Source: an uncultured Ruminococcus sp. (GTDB lineage: Bacteria > Bacillota > Clostridia > Oscillospirales > Acutalibacteraceae). From it: a stretch of DNA of 12,768 nucleotides. Below are positions 6,219 to 12,768 of the stretch, in pieces (the stretch's first letter is position 1; each line of letters opens with the position of its first letter). Below the pieces are notes generated by a model. It worked only from the letters and a program-made list of their open reading frames with translations, was not told where the DNA came from and searched no databases. Position numbers and translations under genes: made by a program. The stretch is from NCBI GenBank assembly GCA_902773265.1, contig CACYDZ010000347.1, forward strand, positions 1-12,768, given 5' to 3'.

Positions 6219-7862
6219 ATGCGAAAAAAATTAATTGCACTGGCGTTGATGACGGCTATGTGTACGACAATGCTGACAGCCTGCGGAGGCGGTGACGAAA
6301 ATACAGGAAGTTCATCAGGCGGTTCATCAGATACAGGCAGTTCAGAAAGCAAGGTAGTCGAACCCAACAAGGCGGTACAGTCCACAGACAATTACAGAAA
6401 CTTCTATCAGATTTTCGTCAACAGTTTCTGTGATTCCGATGATGACAGTATAGGGGATATTCCGGGAATTATCAGCAAGCTGGATTATCTCAATGACGGC
6501 AATCCCGAAAGCGGAGATGATTTGGGGATAGACGGTATATGGCTGACCCCGATAGCCGAATCGCAGTCGTATCACAAATACGATGTAGAGGATTACTGTT
6601 CGATAGACAGCACATTCGGTACGATGGAAGATTTTGAAAAGCTCATTGCAGAATGTAACAAGCGTGGTATTCATGTGATTACGGATTTGGTTGTCAATCA
6701 TTCATCCAATACCCATGAATGGTTTGTCAAGGCTTGTGAAGAAGTCAAGGCAGGCAATTTTGACGGATACGCAAAATACTATCACATTGTCAAAAAAGAG
6801 GACGCAGGTGACGGATATACTCAGATACAGGGAACGGAGTATTATTACGAATCGAATTTTTCCGACACTATGCCTGAACTTAATCTTTCCAATCCTGATG
6901 TCAGGGAAGAGATTAAGAAAATCATGAAATTCTGGTTTGATAAAGGAGTGGCAGGTTTCCGACTGGACGCTATCAAGTATTACGACACAGGCGGAGATGA
7001 CGGAAAAGAGTTCTGTAAATGGCTTGTCGATACGGCACACGAACTGAAAAAGGATTCTTATATTGTTGGTGAGAACTGGTCAGGAACAGGTACAATTTCA
7101 GAATGGTATACCACAGGTATAGACAGTCAGTTCAATTTCCCGATGAGTGCGGCAATAGGCGATTATGAAGCGACTGTCCGTACAGGAAATGTCAAGAAAT
7201 TACTGGGTACGGTCAAAAACTGGAACGAAACCATCAAAAAACAGACACCTAATGCCATAGACTGTTCATTCCTTTCTAATCATGATATGGTCAGAAGTGG
7301 GGCATCGTTGGGAAAAGACCCTGAAAAAGAAAAAATGGCGGCAATGTATTATATGCTTGCACCGGGCAATCCATATATTTATTATGGAGAAGAACTGGGA
7401 CTTGTCGGCAGTGAAAAAGACAACGACGGTACTTACCGTTTACCTATGCCATGGACGGGCGATGAGTATGACAAGATTTCTGTTTTAAGGGTTACTTCGG
7501 ATATGGCGAAAGAAGCGATTGTCGATACCGCCGATAAGGCACAGAAAGATGAAAATTCTTTATTCAGCACCTATAAGAAACTGATTACCCTGAAATTGCA
7601 GAATCCCGAAATTGCCAGAGGAACTATCAGCAAGATTGTAGAAACAGGCAACGATTATATGGCAGGCTATGTGACAGAGTATGATGGCAAAAAGGTACTG
7701 GTCATGTATAACGGCAGTAAGGACAAGAGTGCAGAAGCAACGCTGGAGAGTGAATGGAAAGGTATTGCAGGAGAAGTTTATGCCAAGAGCGGTTCGGAAA
7801 AGGCAAGTTTCACAGGCAACAAACTGACCTTGCCTCCGAGAAGTGTTGTGGTTATCCGCTGA
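6219..7862 (+). CDS. Lipoprotein alpha-amylase, glycoside hydrolase family 13
   Basis: Surface-anchored enzyme, 547 residues, expected to hydrolyse alpha-1,4 links in starch or maltodextrin outside the membrane. The lipobox is LTAC with Cys22, followed by a Gly/Ser-rich linker to about residue 45. The GH13 barrel begins with NFYQIFVNSFCDSDDDSIGD (61 to 80, with a DxDxDxIGD calcium-type loop). Conserved regions: DLVVNH (156-161); GFRLDAIKY with nucleophile Asp250; GENW with acid/base Glu285; FLSNHD with Asp356. A C-terminal beta domain follows from about 470. The order resembles Halothermothrix AmyA-type enzymes (subfamily GH13_36), by recall only. The start is set by AAAGGAGG (6205-6212), six bases upstream, and by the signal peptide; the in-frame ATG at 6162 adds 19 residues with no ribosome site. 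It probably feeds the importer upstream. A maltogenic or neopullulanase-like specificity cannot be excluded. Confidence 0.93.
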   Translation: MRKKLIALALMTAMCTTMLTACGGGDENTGSSSGGSSDTGSSESKVVEPNKAVQSTDNYRNFYQIFVNSFCDSDDDSIGDIPGIISKLDYLNDGNPESGDDLGIDGIWLTPIAESQSYHKYDVEDYCSIDSTFGTMEDFEKLIAECNKRGIHVITDLVVNHSSNTHEWFVKACEEVKAGNFDGYAKYYHIVKKEDAGDGYTQIQGTEYYYESNFSDTMPELNLSNPDVREEIKKIMKFWFDKGVAGFRLDAIKYYDTGGDDGKEFCKWLVDTAHELKKDSYIVGENWSGTGTISEWYTTGIDSQFNFPMSAAIGDYEATVRTGNVKKLLGTVKNWNETIKKQTPNAIDCSFLSNHDMVRSGASLGKDPEKEKMAAMYYMLAPGNPYIYYGEELGLVGSEKDNDGTYRLPMPWTGDEYDKISVLRVTSDMAKEAIVDTADKAQKDENSLFSTYKKLITLKLQNPEIARGTISKIVETGNDYMAGYVTEYDGKKVLVMYNGSKDKSAEATLESEWKGIAGEVYAKSGSEKASFTGNKLTLPPRSVVVIR

Positions 7863-7902
7863 AAGGAAAATGCATTGATTTGAAATTTAACATTCATGAA
7901 CA

Positions 7903-7953
7903 TTCATTTTTTACGGTTTATTGCCGAAATATTTGCCGTAAAATGAATTTTTT
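7903..7953 (+). terminator. Candidate terminator after the amylase
   Basis: TTCATTTTTTACGG (7903-7916) can pair, with a two-base bulge, with CCGTAAAATGAA (7936-7947), and six Ts follow at 7948-7953. The loop is long (19 bases) and the stem AT-rich, so it would be weaker than the other terminators here. A further weak dyad (TGAATTT/AAATTCA, 7944-7966) overlaps its 3' side. Confidence 0.5.
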
Positions 7954-8007
7954 CTACCGAAATTCATGCAAATTCTGAACAATTTATTAATTTGACCACC
8001 TATCTAC

Positions 8008-8036
8008 TTGACAAAATTATCAACAGGTGTCATAAT
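8008..8036 (+). promoter_or_regulatory. Sigma-A promoter of pckA, flanked by an inverted repeat
   Basis: Perfect TTGACA (8008-8013), a 17-base spacer, and CATAAT (8031-8036, 5/6). The start point would be near 8043, about 50 bases before the ATG. TGACCACCT (7993-8001) and AGGTGTCA (8025-8032) are inverted copies with one extra C on the left, enclosing the -35 and touching the -10. They could be half-sites of a regulator. The transcribed leader also holds a hairpin, GTTTTACGG (8050-8058) with CCGTCAAAAC (8065-8074, one bulge). Confidence 0.7.
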
Positions 8037-8093
8037 ATTACCATCACAGGTTTTACGGATTTAACCGTCAAAACAGTCAGGAGGAAATTCATT

Positions 8094-9662
8094 ATGCAGA
8101 CATATGGATTAGAAAAATTAGGCATTATCAATCCCAAAGCCGTTTACCGTAACCTTACGGTAGCACAGCTCACTGAAAAAGCACTGGAGCGTGGAGAAGG
8201 CAAACTCAGCAACACAGGTGCTTTGGTTGTCAAAACAGGAAAATATACAGGGCGTTCAGCAAACGATAAGTTTATTGTTGATTCTGAAGGCGTTCATGAC
8301 GAAATCGCATGGGGCAAGGTCAACAAGCCTACCACACAGGCAACTTTTGATGCTCTCTATGAAAAAGTTGTTGCTTATTTGCAGAACCGTGAAATCTTTG
8401 TTTTTGATGGCTTTGCAGGTGCTGACGCTAAATATACAAAATCATTCAGAATTGTCAACGAACTTGCTTCACAGAATCTGTTCATTCACCAGTTACTCCG
8501 CCGTCCCACAGCAGAACAGCTGGAAAATTTTGCAGAAGATTATACTATTATTGCTGCTCCCGGTTTCAAATGTATTCCCGAGCGTGACAATACCAAAAGT
8601 GAAGCCGCTATCATGATTGACTATGAAAAACATATCGTTCTGATTTGCGGTACACAGTATGCAGGCGAAATCAAAAAGTCAGTATTCTCCGTTATGAACT
8701 ATATTCTTCCTAAAGAGGGCGTATTGCCTATGCACTGTTCCGCAAATATCGGCAGTGAGGGTGATGCAGCTGTATTCTTCGGACTTTCGGGAACAGGCAA
8801 GACAACTCTTTCCGCAGACCCGAACCGCAGTCTTATCGGTGATGACGAACATGGTTGGGCAGATGATTCCGTATTCAACTTTGAGGGTGGTTGCTATGCA
8901 AAGTGTATCAATCTTTCCGCAGAGAATGAACCCGATATCTACAATGCCATCAAGTTTGGTGCTTTGGTAGAGAATGTTGTCATGGACGATGAAACAAGAG
9001 AATTTGACTTTGATGACGATACGCTTGCCGTAAACAGCCGTGTAGGTTATCCGGTAGAGTACATCTCCAATGCTGAACTTTCCGGTATGTCCACCAGCGT
9101 TCCCAAGACCGTTATCTTCCTTACCGCTGACGCTTACGGCGTATTGCCTCCCATCTCCAAACTGGACAAAAATCAGGCTATGTATTACTTTGTATCAGGT
9201 TTCACCTCCAAACTGGCAGGTACAGAAATCGGTGTCAAAGAACCCGTTCCCACATTCTCCACTTGTTTCGGTGAACCTTTCCTTCCGCTTGACCCGTCTG
9301 TTTATGCAGGTATGCTGGCTGAAAAGGTAGAAAAAGCAGGTGCGTCTGTTTACCTTGTCAACACAGGCTGGAATGGTACAGGCAAGAGAATGAAACTCTC
9401 TTATACCCGTGCTATGGTAACCGCAGCACTCAACGGTGAACTCCTCAAGAGCGAATTTGTTACAGACCCTTACTTTGGTGTATCTGTTCCGACAACTTGT
9501 CCGGGTGTTCCTGATGAACTCATGATTCCCGCAAACACTTGGGAAAATAAAGCGGAATATGAAGCTATGGCAAAACAACTGGCTAAATCTTTCGTAGACA
9601 ACTTCAAAAAATATACTCTTATGTCAGAAGAAGTTGTCAATGCAGGTCCTAAAGCAGAATAA
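8094..9662 (+). CDS. pckA: Phosphoenolpyruvate carboxykinase (ATP)
   Basis: Cytoplasmic enzyme, 522 residues, that interconverts oxaloacetate plus ATP with PEP, CO2 and ADP. In fermenting anaerobes it often runs toward oxaloacetate, conserving ATP on the way to C4 acids, though direction cannot be read from sequence. Motifs: TGKYTGRSANDKF (48-60, substrate-binding Arg54); LPMHCSANIG (211-220, metal/substrate region); P-loop GLSGTGKTTLSAD (230-242, Lys236/Thr237); GDDEHGW (249-255, metal-binding aspartates); EGGCYAKCINLS (264-275); NTGWNGTGKRMKLSYTRAM (423-441). The length is normal for the ATP-dependent family. The start is chosen by AGGAGG (8079-8084), nine bases upstream; an in-frame ATG at 7992 lies inside the promoter region and would add 34 unlike residues. 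It is monocistronic, with its own promoter and terminator. Confidence 0.97.
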   Translation: MQTYGLEKLGIINPKAVYRNLTVAQLTEKALERGEGKLSNTGALVVKTGKYTGRSANDKFIVDSEGVHDEIAWGKVNKPTTQATFDALYEKVVAYLQNREIFVFDGFAGADAKYTKSFRIVNELASQNLFIHQLLRRPTAEQLENFAEDYTIIAAPGFKCIPERDNTKSEAAIMIDYEKHIVLICGTQYAGEIKKSVFSVMNYILPKEGVLPMHCSANIGSEGDAAVFFGLSGTGKTTLSADPNRSLIGDDEHGWADDSVFNFEGGCYAKCINLSAENEPDIYNAIKFGALVENVVMDDETREFDFDDDTLAVNSRVGYPVEYISNAELSGMSTSVPKTVIFLTADAYGVLPPISKLDKNQAMYYFVSGFTSKLAGTEIGVKEPVPTFSTCFGEPFLPLDPSVYAGMLAEKVEKAGASVYLVNTGWNGTGKRMKLSYTRAMVTAALNGELLKSEFVTDPYFGVSVPTTCPGVPDELMIPANTWENKAEYEAMAKQLAKSFVDNFKKYTLMSEEVVNAGPKAE

Positions 9663-9676
9663 ATCATAAAAAAATC

Positions 9677-9710
9677 AACACCTTTCGTTTAGGCGAAAGG
9701 TGTTTTTTTT
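9677..9710 (+). terminator. Rho-independent terminator of pckA
   Basis: AACACCTTTCG (9677-9687) and CGAAAGGTGTT (9694-9704) form a perfect 11-bp stem with loop TTTAGG, followed by a run of Ts to 9710. It begins 15 bases after the pckA stop. Confidence 0.95.
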
Positions 9711-9794
9711 GCGGGGATTTTATCTCTGACCCCTATCAGGGGTGTTGCTCCATATGCACTAACATAAAATAGAGTAAGCGGTGAAAAACATTTG

Positions 9795-9943
9795 TTTAAC
9801 CTCTCCGTTCTGTCGGACACCGCCCCTTTCAGGGGAGGCACGCTCCCACAGCTTATTGTTGAATTATCAGAACAATGTTCTCGTATAGTTTTGATAAAGT
9901 CCTCTGAAAAGGGAGATGTCAGCGTAGCTGACAGAGGGGTTAA
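9795..9943. repeat. TTAACC-ended hairpin module (MITE/REP-like)
   Basis: It begins TTTAACCTCTCCG (9795-9807) and ends CAGAGGGGTTAA (9932-9943), which read as degenerate inverted ends (TTAACC...GGTTAA). Inside are hairpins CCCCT/AGGGG (9823-9835) and TGTCAGC/GCTGACA (9917-9933). Similar modules are, by recall, common between genes in gut Clostridia. A 62-codon frame across it (9792-9980) is not credible. Confidence 0.5.
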
Positions 9944-10062
9944 TTTCTATAAGTCAGTGCAAATGGGGCGTTACCCCTGAACCCCACAAGCCTCTGAAAA
10001 GGCTTGACCGAAACTTTTCATTGTCATAGCTGTCACTGGCTTTTTTCATTTTTGAAAAGAAA

Positions 10063-10088
10063 CGAAAAATTCTGCAAAAGGCTTTTCG
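10063..10088 (-). terminator. Weak candidate terminator of the CAP-domain gene
   Basis: On the minus strand, just past the stop at 10093, CGAAAA (10088-10083) can pair with TTTTCG (10068-10063), followed by TTTCTTTTC. The stem is only six pairs with a 14-base loop, so this is tentative. The hairpin at 9987-10006 further on could also serve. Confidence 0.3.
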
Positions 10089-10092
10089 CTAG

Positions 10093-11532
10093 TCAACGGA
10101 TAAACAACTGTACCCAATACAACTGACCGTTCTTTTCATAAACACCTGTTCCTGTGGCATTATATAACGGACTAAGCATATAGCGTTTATGTCCTGACGA
10201 TTCCAGCCATGCTTCAACAGTACTTTCGGGAGTAGTAAAGCCTGCGGCAATATTCTCATTGATGAGATTGTAGGAAATACCATATTCTGTAAAGATGGTT
10301 TCGTAAAATTGCCCATTGGGGCGGATATGGGAAAATCGGGAAGAAATTTCTTCTGCTCGGATTTGTGCTAACGCTGCCACATCTTCACGCTTTTCCAGAG
10401 GGTGAACACCTGCCCTTACTCTTGCTTCATTGACCAGACGAATAACACTGTCGGCATACGGTTCTTTGACATGAACACAACAGGTTGCTGTTTTACCGCT
10501 TGCGGTTGTCACGGTAATTACTGCACTGCCCATACTTACGCCTGTGATTTTTCCGCTTCTGACAACACTGGCAACAGACGGGTTACTGCTTTTCCACGAA
10601 ACCATCTTATCGGCATTGGCAGGCATAATGTTTGTTGTCAGAAACAGTGTTTCTCCCTGAAAAATACTGACTTTCTCCTGTTCAAAGGAGATACTTTCCG
10701 CTTTCGGACGGTTGACCATTACCTGACAGGTTGCTGTTTTTCCATTATGCGTAGTGACGGTAACATAAGCAACACCTGCTTTTTTAGCAGTGATTTTGCC
10801 CGTAGAGTTTACGGTAACAACCGAAGTATCGGTACTTTTCCATACATAGGAGGCGAATGTATTGGCAGGAGACAGCGTTTTGGTAAGCGTATATGACTGC
10901 CCCATGTCCAGAGTGATGCCATATTTATCCAGTAAGATTTTATCGGGTGCGGATTTGACATTGACAGTACAGACAGCTGTTTTACCGTTGGAAGTTTTTA
11001 CGGTAATATCTGCCTGTCCTTTTTTCTTTGCCGTGACAATTCCGTTGGTGACTGTCGCAACACTTGTGCGGTTACTTGACCAGCTCAGATAAGTCACACT
11101 GTCGGACGGACTGAGCGTTGTTTTAAAGGAATAGACCTGTCCGATACCCATATTCATTTTTGTTTTGGGCAAGGCGACAGTTTCGGGAGTGCTTTTCACC
11201 GTAATATGACAGCAGATTGTATTGCCGTCTGTGGTTTCGACAGTAATATCAGCGTTTCCGACACTTTTAGCAGAAAGCTTTCCTTTTGCGTTGACAGTGG
11301 CAACAGTTGGATTATGACTGACATATTTTGCCATTGAAGAAACAGAAAGTTTCTTTTCCAGCAGAATTGCCTGACCTACTCCCATTGTAAAATCATATTC
11401 TATGATTTTACTTGCAGTCTGTATGGTGTCCGTATCGGTATACGGTACATCAATAGCCCATGCAGGAATTATCACTCCCCAAATCAATATTGCCGACAAA
11501 ATCCATGCAGTGATTTTTGCAGATACTTTCAT
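10093..11532 (-). CDS. Secreted protein with four Ig-like (Big_2) repeats and a C-terminal CAP/SCP domain
   Basis: 479 residues, predicted to be exported. Residues 1-26 are a signal peptide (basic MKVSAK, hydrophobic core, cleavage after AWA). Four Big_2-type repeats follow at about 45-112, 120-192, 200-273 and 281-355. Each shows a (S/N)xxSVATV-like strand, a GxxTAKxxGxAxITV strand and a closing GKTATC strand. Residues 361-479 form a CAP (SCP/PR-1-like) domain: VNEARVRAGVHPL (367-379); RAEEISSRFSHIRPNG (392-407); NENIAAG (425-431); SSGHKRYML (445-453). His402, His448 and Glu426 match the cavity residues of the family. Bacterial CAP domains have no settled general function; wall binding or adhesion is only a guess. 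The start is set by AAAGGGGTG about eight bases upstream and by the signal peptide; the longer frame to 11664 would cross its own promoter. Confidence 0.9.
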   Translation of the reverse strand: MKVSAKITAWILSAILIWGVIIPAWAIDVPYTDTDTIQTASKIIEYDFTMGVGQAILLEKKLSVSSMAKYVSHNPTVATVNAKGKLSAKSVGNADITVETTDGNTICCHITVKSTPETVALPKTKMNMGIGQVYSFKTTLSPSDSVTYLSWSSNRTSVATVTNGIVTAKKKGQADITVKTSNGKTAVCTVNVKSAPDKILLDKYGITLDMGQSYTLTKTLSPANTFASYVWKSTDTSVVTVNSTGKITAKKAGVAYVTVTTHNGKTATCQVMVNRPKAESISFEQEKVSIFQGETLFLTTNIMPANADKMVSWKSSNPSVASVVRSGKITGVSMGSAVITVTTASGKTATCCVHVKEPYADSVIRLVNEARVRAGVHPLEKREDVAALAQIRAEEISSRFSHIRPNGQFYETIFTEYGISYNLINENIAAGFTTPESTVEAWLESSGHKRYMLSPLYNATGTGVYEKNGQLYWVQLFIR

Positions 11533-11586
11533 AGATACAACACCCCTTTTTACAGAAATCAGGCAAACAAAATATCTATATAACCA

Positions 11587-11615
11587 ATTATATCGAAAAA
11601 GATATGGTGTGTAAA
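11587..11615 (-). promoter_or_regulatory. Promoter of the CAP-domain gene
   Basis: On the minus strand: TTTACA (11615-11610, 5/6), a 17-base spacer, then perfect TATAAT (11592-11587). The ATG is 55 bases downstream. Confidence 0.75.
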
Positions 11616-11619
11616 TATT

Positions 11620-11644
11620 TTTCCTGTGAGAAATTACAGGGAAA
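11620..11644. repeat. Small dyad between the divergent promoters
   Basis: TTTCCTGT (11620-11627) and ACAGGGAAA (11636-11644) are inverted copies with one bulged G, separated by eight bases. It lies just upstream of the minus-strand -35 box and 46 bases upstream of the plus-strand one. It could be a regulator site shared by both genes, or chance. Confidence 0.3.
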
Positions 11645-11689
11645 ATTTTATCATTTTTCGACAAACCCTGCCTGCGGAAAAGAAATCTA

Positions 11690-11718
11690 TTTACAAACTA
11701 TGAGCGAACTGATATAAT
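11690..11718 (+). promoter_or_regulatory. Promoter of the zinc-ribbon protein gene
   Basis: TTTACA (11690-11695, 5/6), a 17-base spacer, then perfect TATAAT (11713-11718), 33 bases before the ATG. Box sequences and spacing are identical to the divergent CAP-gene promoter. Confidence 0.75.
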
Positions 11719-11751
11719 TTAAAAGTAAAACAAAGGAAAGGGAGCGTTCTT

Positions 11752-12768
11752 ATGGCAAATACAATCGAATACAAATGCCCGTGCTGTGGTGGTGAACTGG
11801 AATTTAACACACACGAACAAAAGATGAAATGTCCATTCTGTGAAAACACATTTGAAATGGAAACACTAAGAGATTACGACAACATTCTGCGAACTCAACA
11901 ACCCGACAATATGCAGTGGCAGACCCCTGCCAACGAATGGTCAGACAGTGAAACACAAGGTATGGCACTGTATCACTGTAACGGTTGCGGTGCGGAAATC
12001 GTCTGCGAAGACCAGACAACAGGTGCTACCCACTGTCCGTATTGTGAAAGTCCCATCGTGCTTTCGGGACAGTTCAGCGGTCAGATGAAACCTGACCTCG
12101 TTATCCCGTTCAAACTTGACAGACAACAGGCTATCAATGCTTTTGAAAAACATCTCAAAGGCAAAAAACTCCTGCCAAAACTTTTCCGTACAGATAATCA
12201 TATTGAAGAAGTCAAAGGGGTATATGTACCGTTCTGGCTGTTTGATGCTCAGGCAGATGCAAACATCATGTACAAGGCCACCAAAGAGCGTTCATGGGAA
12301 GATGCCCGTTATTATTACAGAGAAACCAGTTTCTATTCCGTACACCGTGCAGGAACACTGGAGTTTGTTGCTGTACCTGAAGACGGTGCGTCACAAATGC
12401 CTGATGATTTGATGGAATCTCTTGAACCGTTCAATGTTTCGGAGGCGGTAGATTTTCAGACCGCTTATCTTTCGGGATATCTCGCCAACAAATACGATGT
12501 CGCCGAACAGGACTGTATCAACAGAGCCAATCAGCGGATTAAAAATTCCACCGAAAATGCGTTTTTAGGAACAGTAAACGGATATCATAGCGTCACAACC
12601 GAAAGCAGTAGTATTCAGTTACATAACAGTAAAGCAAAATATGCACTTTATCCTGTATGGATTCTCAACACCAACTGGAACGGTAATAAATATACTTTTG
12701 CCATGAACGGTCAGACAGGTAAATTTGTAGGTGACCTTCCTCTGGATAAAGGGCTTGCCGTCAAATGG
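11752..12768 (+). CDS. Double zinc-ribbon protein of unknown function (3' end beyond window)
   Basis: 339 codons from ATG 11752 run open to the window edge. Two treble-clef/ribbon zinc sites are visible: Cys9-x2-Cys12 with Cys27-x2-Cys30, and Cys76-x2-Cys79 with Cys95-x2-Cys98. The rest is a mixed alpha/beta body with VKGVYVPFWLFDAQ (154-167) and KYALYPVWIL (296-305). No membrane span is seen yet, though related clostridial proteins often continue into C-terminal membrane segments. Homologues are sometimes mislabelled as a PriA-type helicase because of the ribbons; no helicase motif is present here. GGAAAGGGAG lies shortly before the ATG. It is divergent from the CAP gene. Function is unknown. 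Confidence 0.85.
   Translation, partial: MANTIEYKCPCCGGELEFNTHEQKMKCPFCENTFEMETLRDYDNILRTQQPDNMQWQTPANEWSDSETQGMALYHCNGCGAEIVCEDQTTGATHCPYCESPIVLSGQFSGQMKPDLVIPFKLDRQQAINAFEKHLKGKKLLPKLFRTDNHIEEVKGVYVPFWLFDAQADANIMYKATKERSWEDARYYYRETSFYSVHRAGTLEFVAVPEDGASQMPDDLMESLEPFNVSEAVDFQTAYLSGYLANKYDVAEQDCINRANQRIKNSTENAFLGTVNGYHSVTTESSSIQLHNSKAKYALYPVWILNTNWNGNKYTFAMNGQTGKFVGDLPLDKGLAVKW

Larger units (their letters stand above)
9711..10092. repeat. Composite intergenic repeat region between pckA and the CAP gene
   Basis: No gene lies here. Segment 9737-9766 is an inverted copy of 9950-9979 (23 of 30 positions match). The right-hand part, from about 9950, is a relative of the 5866-6164 element: 9965-9987 matches 5939-5961 at 22 of 23 positions. 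A hairpin follows at 9987-10006 (CAAGCCT/AGGCTTG), then the shared GAC..AAACTTTT. AACTTTTCATTGTCA at 10012-10026 equals 6037-6051 inverted. Between the inverted arms sits a different module (9795-9943). The region ends at the stop of the convergent CAP gene. Confidence 0.6.

Noticed and set aside
7992..8093. Upstream in-frame start for pckA
   Set aside because: It would place the promoter boxes inside the coding region and add residues not found in the family. The ATG at 8094 has AGGAGG.
9792..9980. 62-codon plus-strand frame
   Set aside because: It spans the repeat module and its hairpins, with no ribosome site or protein-like composition.
10450..11300. Spaced similar DNA stretches suggesting a CRISPR-like array
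   Set aside because: They are the repeated Big_2 domains (GKTATC-type strands) in a continuous reading frame, with irregular identity and spacing.
11533..11664. N-terminal extension of the CAP-domain protein
   Set aside because: It contains the TTTACA/TATAAT promoter. The signal peptide and ribosome site fit the start at 11532.

Overview
The window looks like a chromosomal segment of a low-to-moderate-GC Gram-positive anaerobe of the class Clostridia, most plausibly a Ruminococcus/Oscillospiraceae-type gut bacterium. This is inferred from four things: a clostridial-style MurE, lipoprotein substrate capture with Ser/Gly/Thr-rich linkers, Big_2/CAP secreted proteins, and short GC-rich hairpin repeats between genes. 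No species can be named from the sequence alone. No tRNA, rRNA, CRISPR array, transposase or phage gene was seen.

Layout. (1) 1-1442, minus strand: murE, the peptidoglycan stem-peptide ligase, lacking only its last few codons. (2) 1443-1952: an AT-rich divergent spacer with a promoter for murE and a strong extended -10 promoter for the sugar operon. (3) 1953-5798, plus strand: a maltose/maltodextrin-type ABC importer made of a lipoprotein binding protein and two permeases (MalF- and MalG-like), ending in a strong terminator. No ATPase gene is present. (4) 5866-6164: a 299-bp hairpin-rich element with 15-bp terminal inverted repeats, which looks like a non-coding MITE. (5) 6219-7862, plus: a lipoprotein GH13 alpha-amylase. 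(6) 8094-9662, plus: ATP-dependent PEP carboxykinase (pckA) with its own consensus promoter and terminator. (7) 9711-10092: a second patch of intergenic repeats, including relatives of the 5866-6164 element and a different TTAACC-ended module. (8) 10093-11532, minus: a secreted protein with four Ig-like (Big_2) repeats and a C-terminal CAP/SCP domain. (9) 11752-end, plus: a double zinc-ribbon protein, cut by the window edge, divergent from the CAP gene.

How the genes fit together. The surface-anchored amylase would cut starch or maltodextrin outside the membrane. The lipoprotein binding protein and the MalF/MalG pair would import the resulting oligosaccharides, probably using an ATPase encoded elsewhere (an MsmX-type shared subunit, inferred). 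PEPCK links glycolytic PEP to oxaloacetate and C4 acids, a common step in anaerobic fermentation, but it has its own promoter. murE, the CAP protein and the zinc-ribbon protein are unrelated neighbours.

No wholly new system was recognised. The most interesting material is non-coding. Two copies of a foldback repeat keep a hairpin through compensatory base changes. One copy sits between importer and amylase, and its right end may supply the -35 box of the amylase promoter. Palindromes or dyads also lie on the sugar-operon and pckA promoters.
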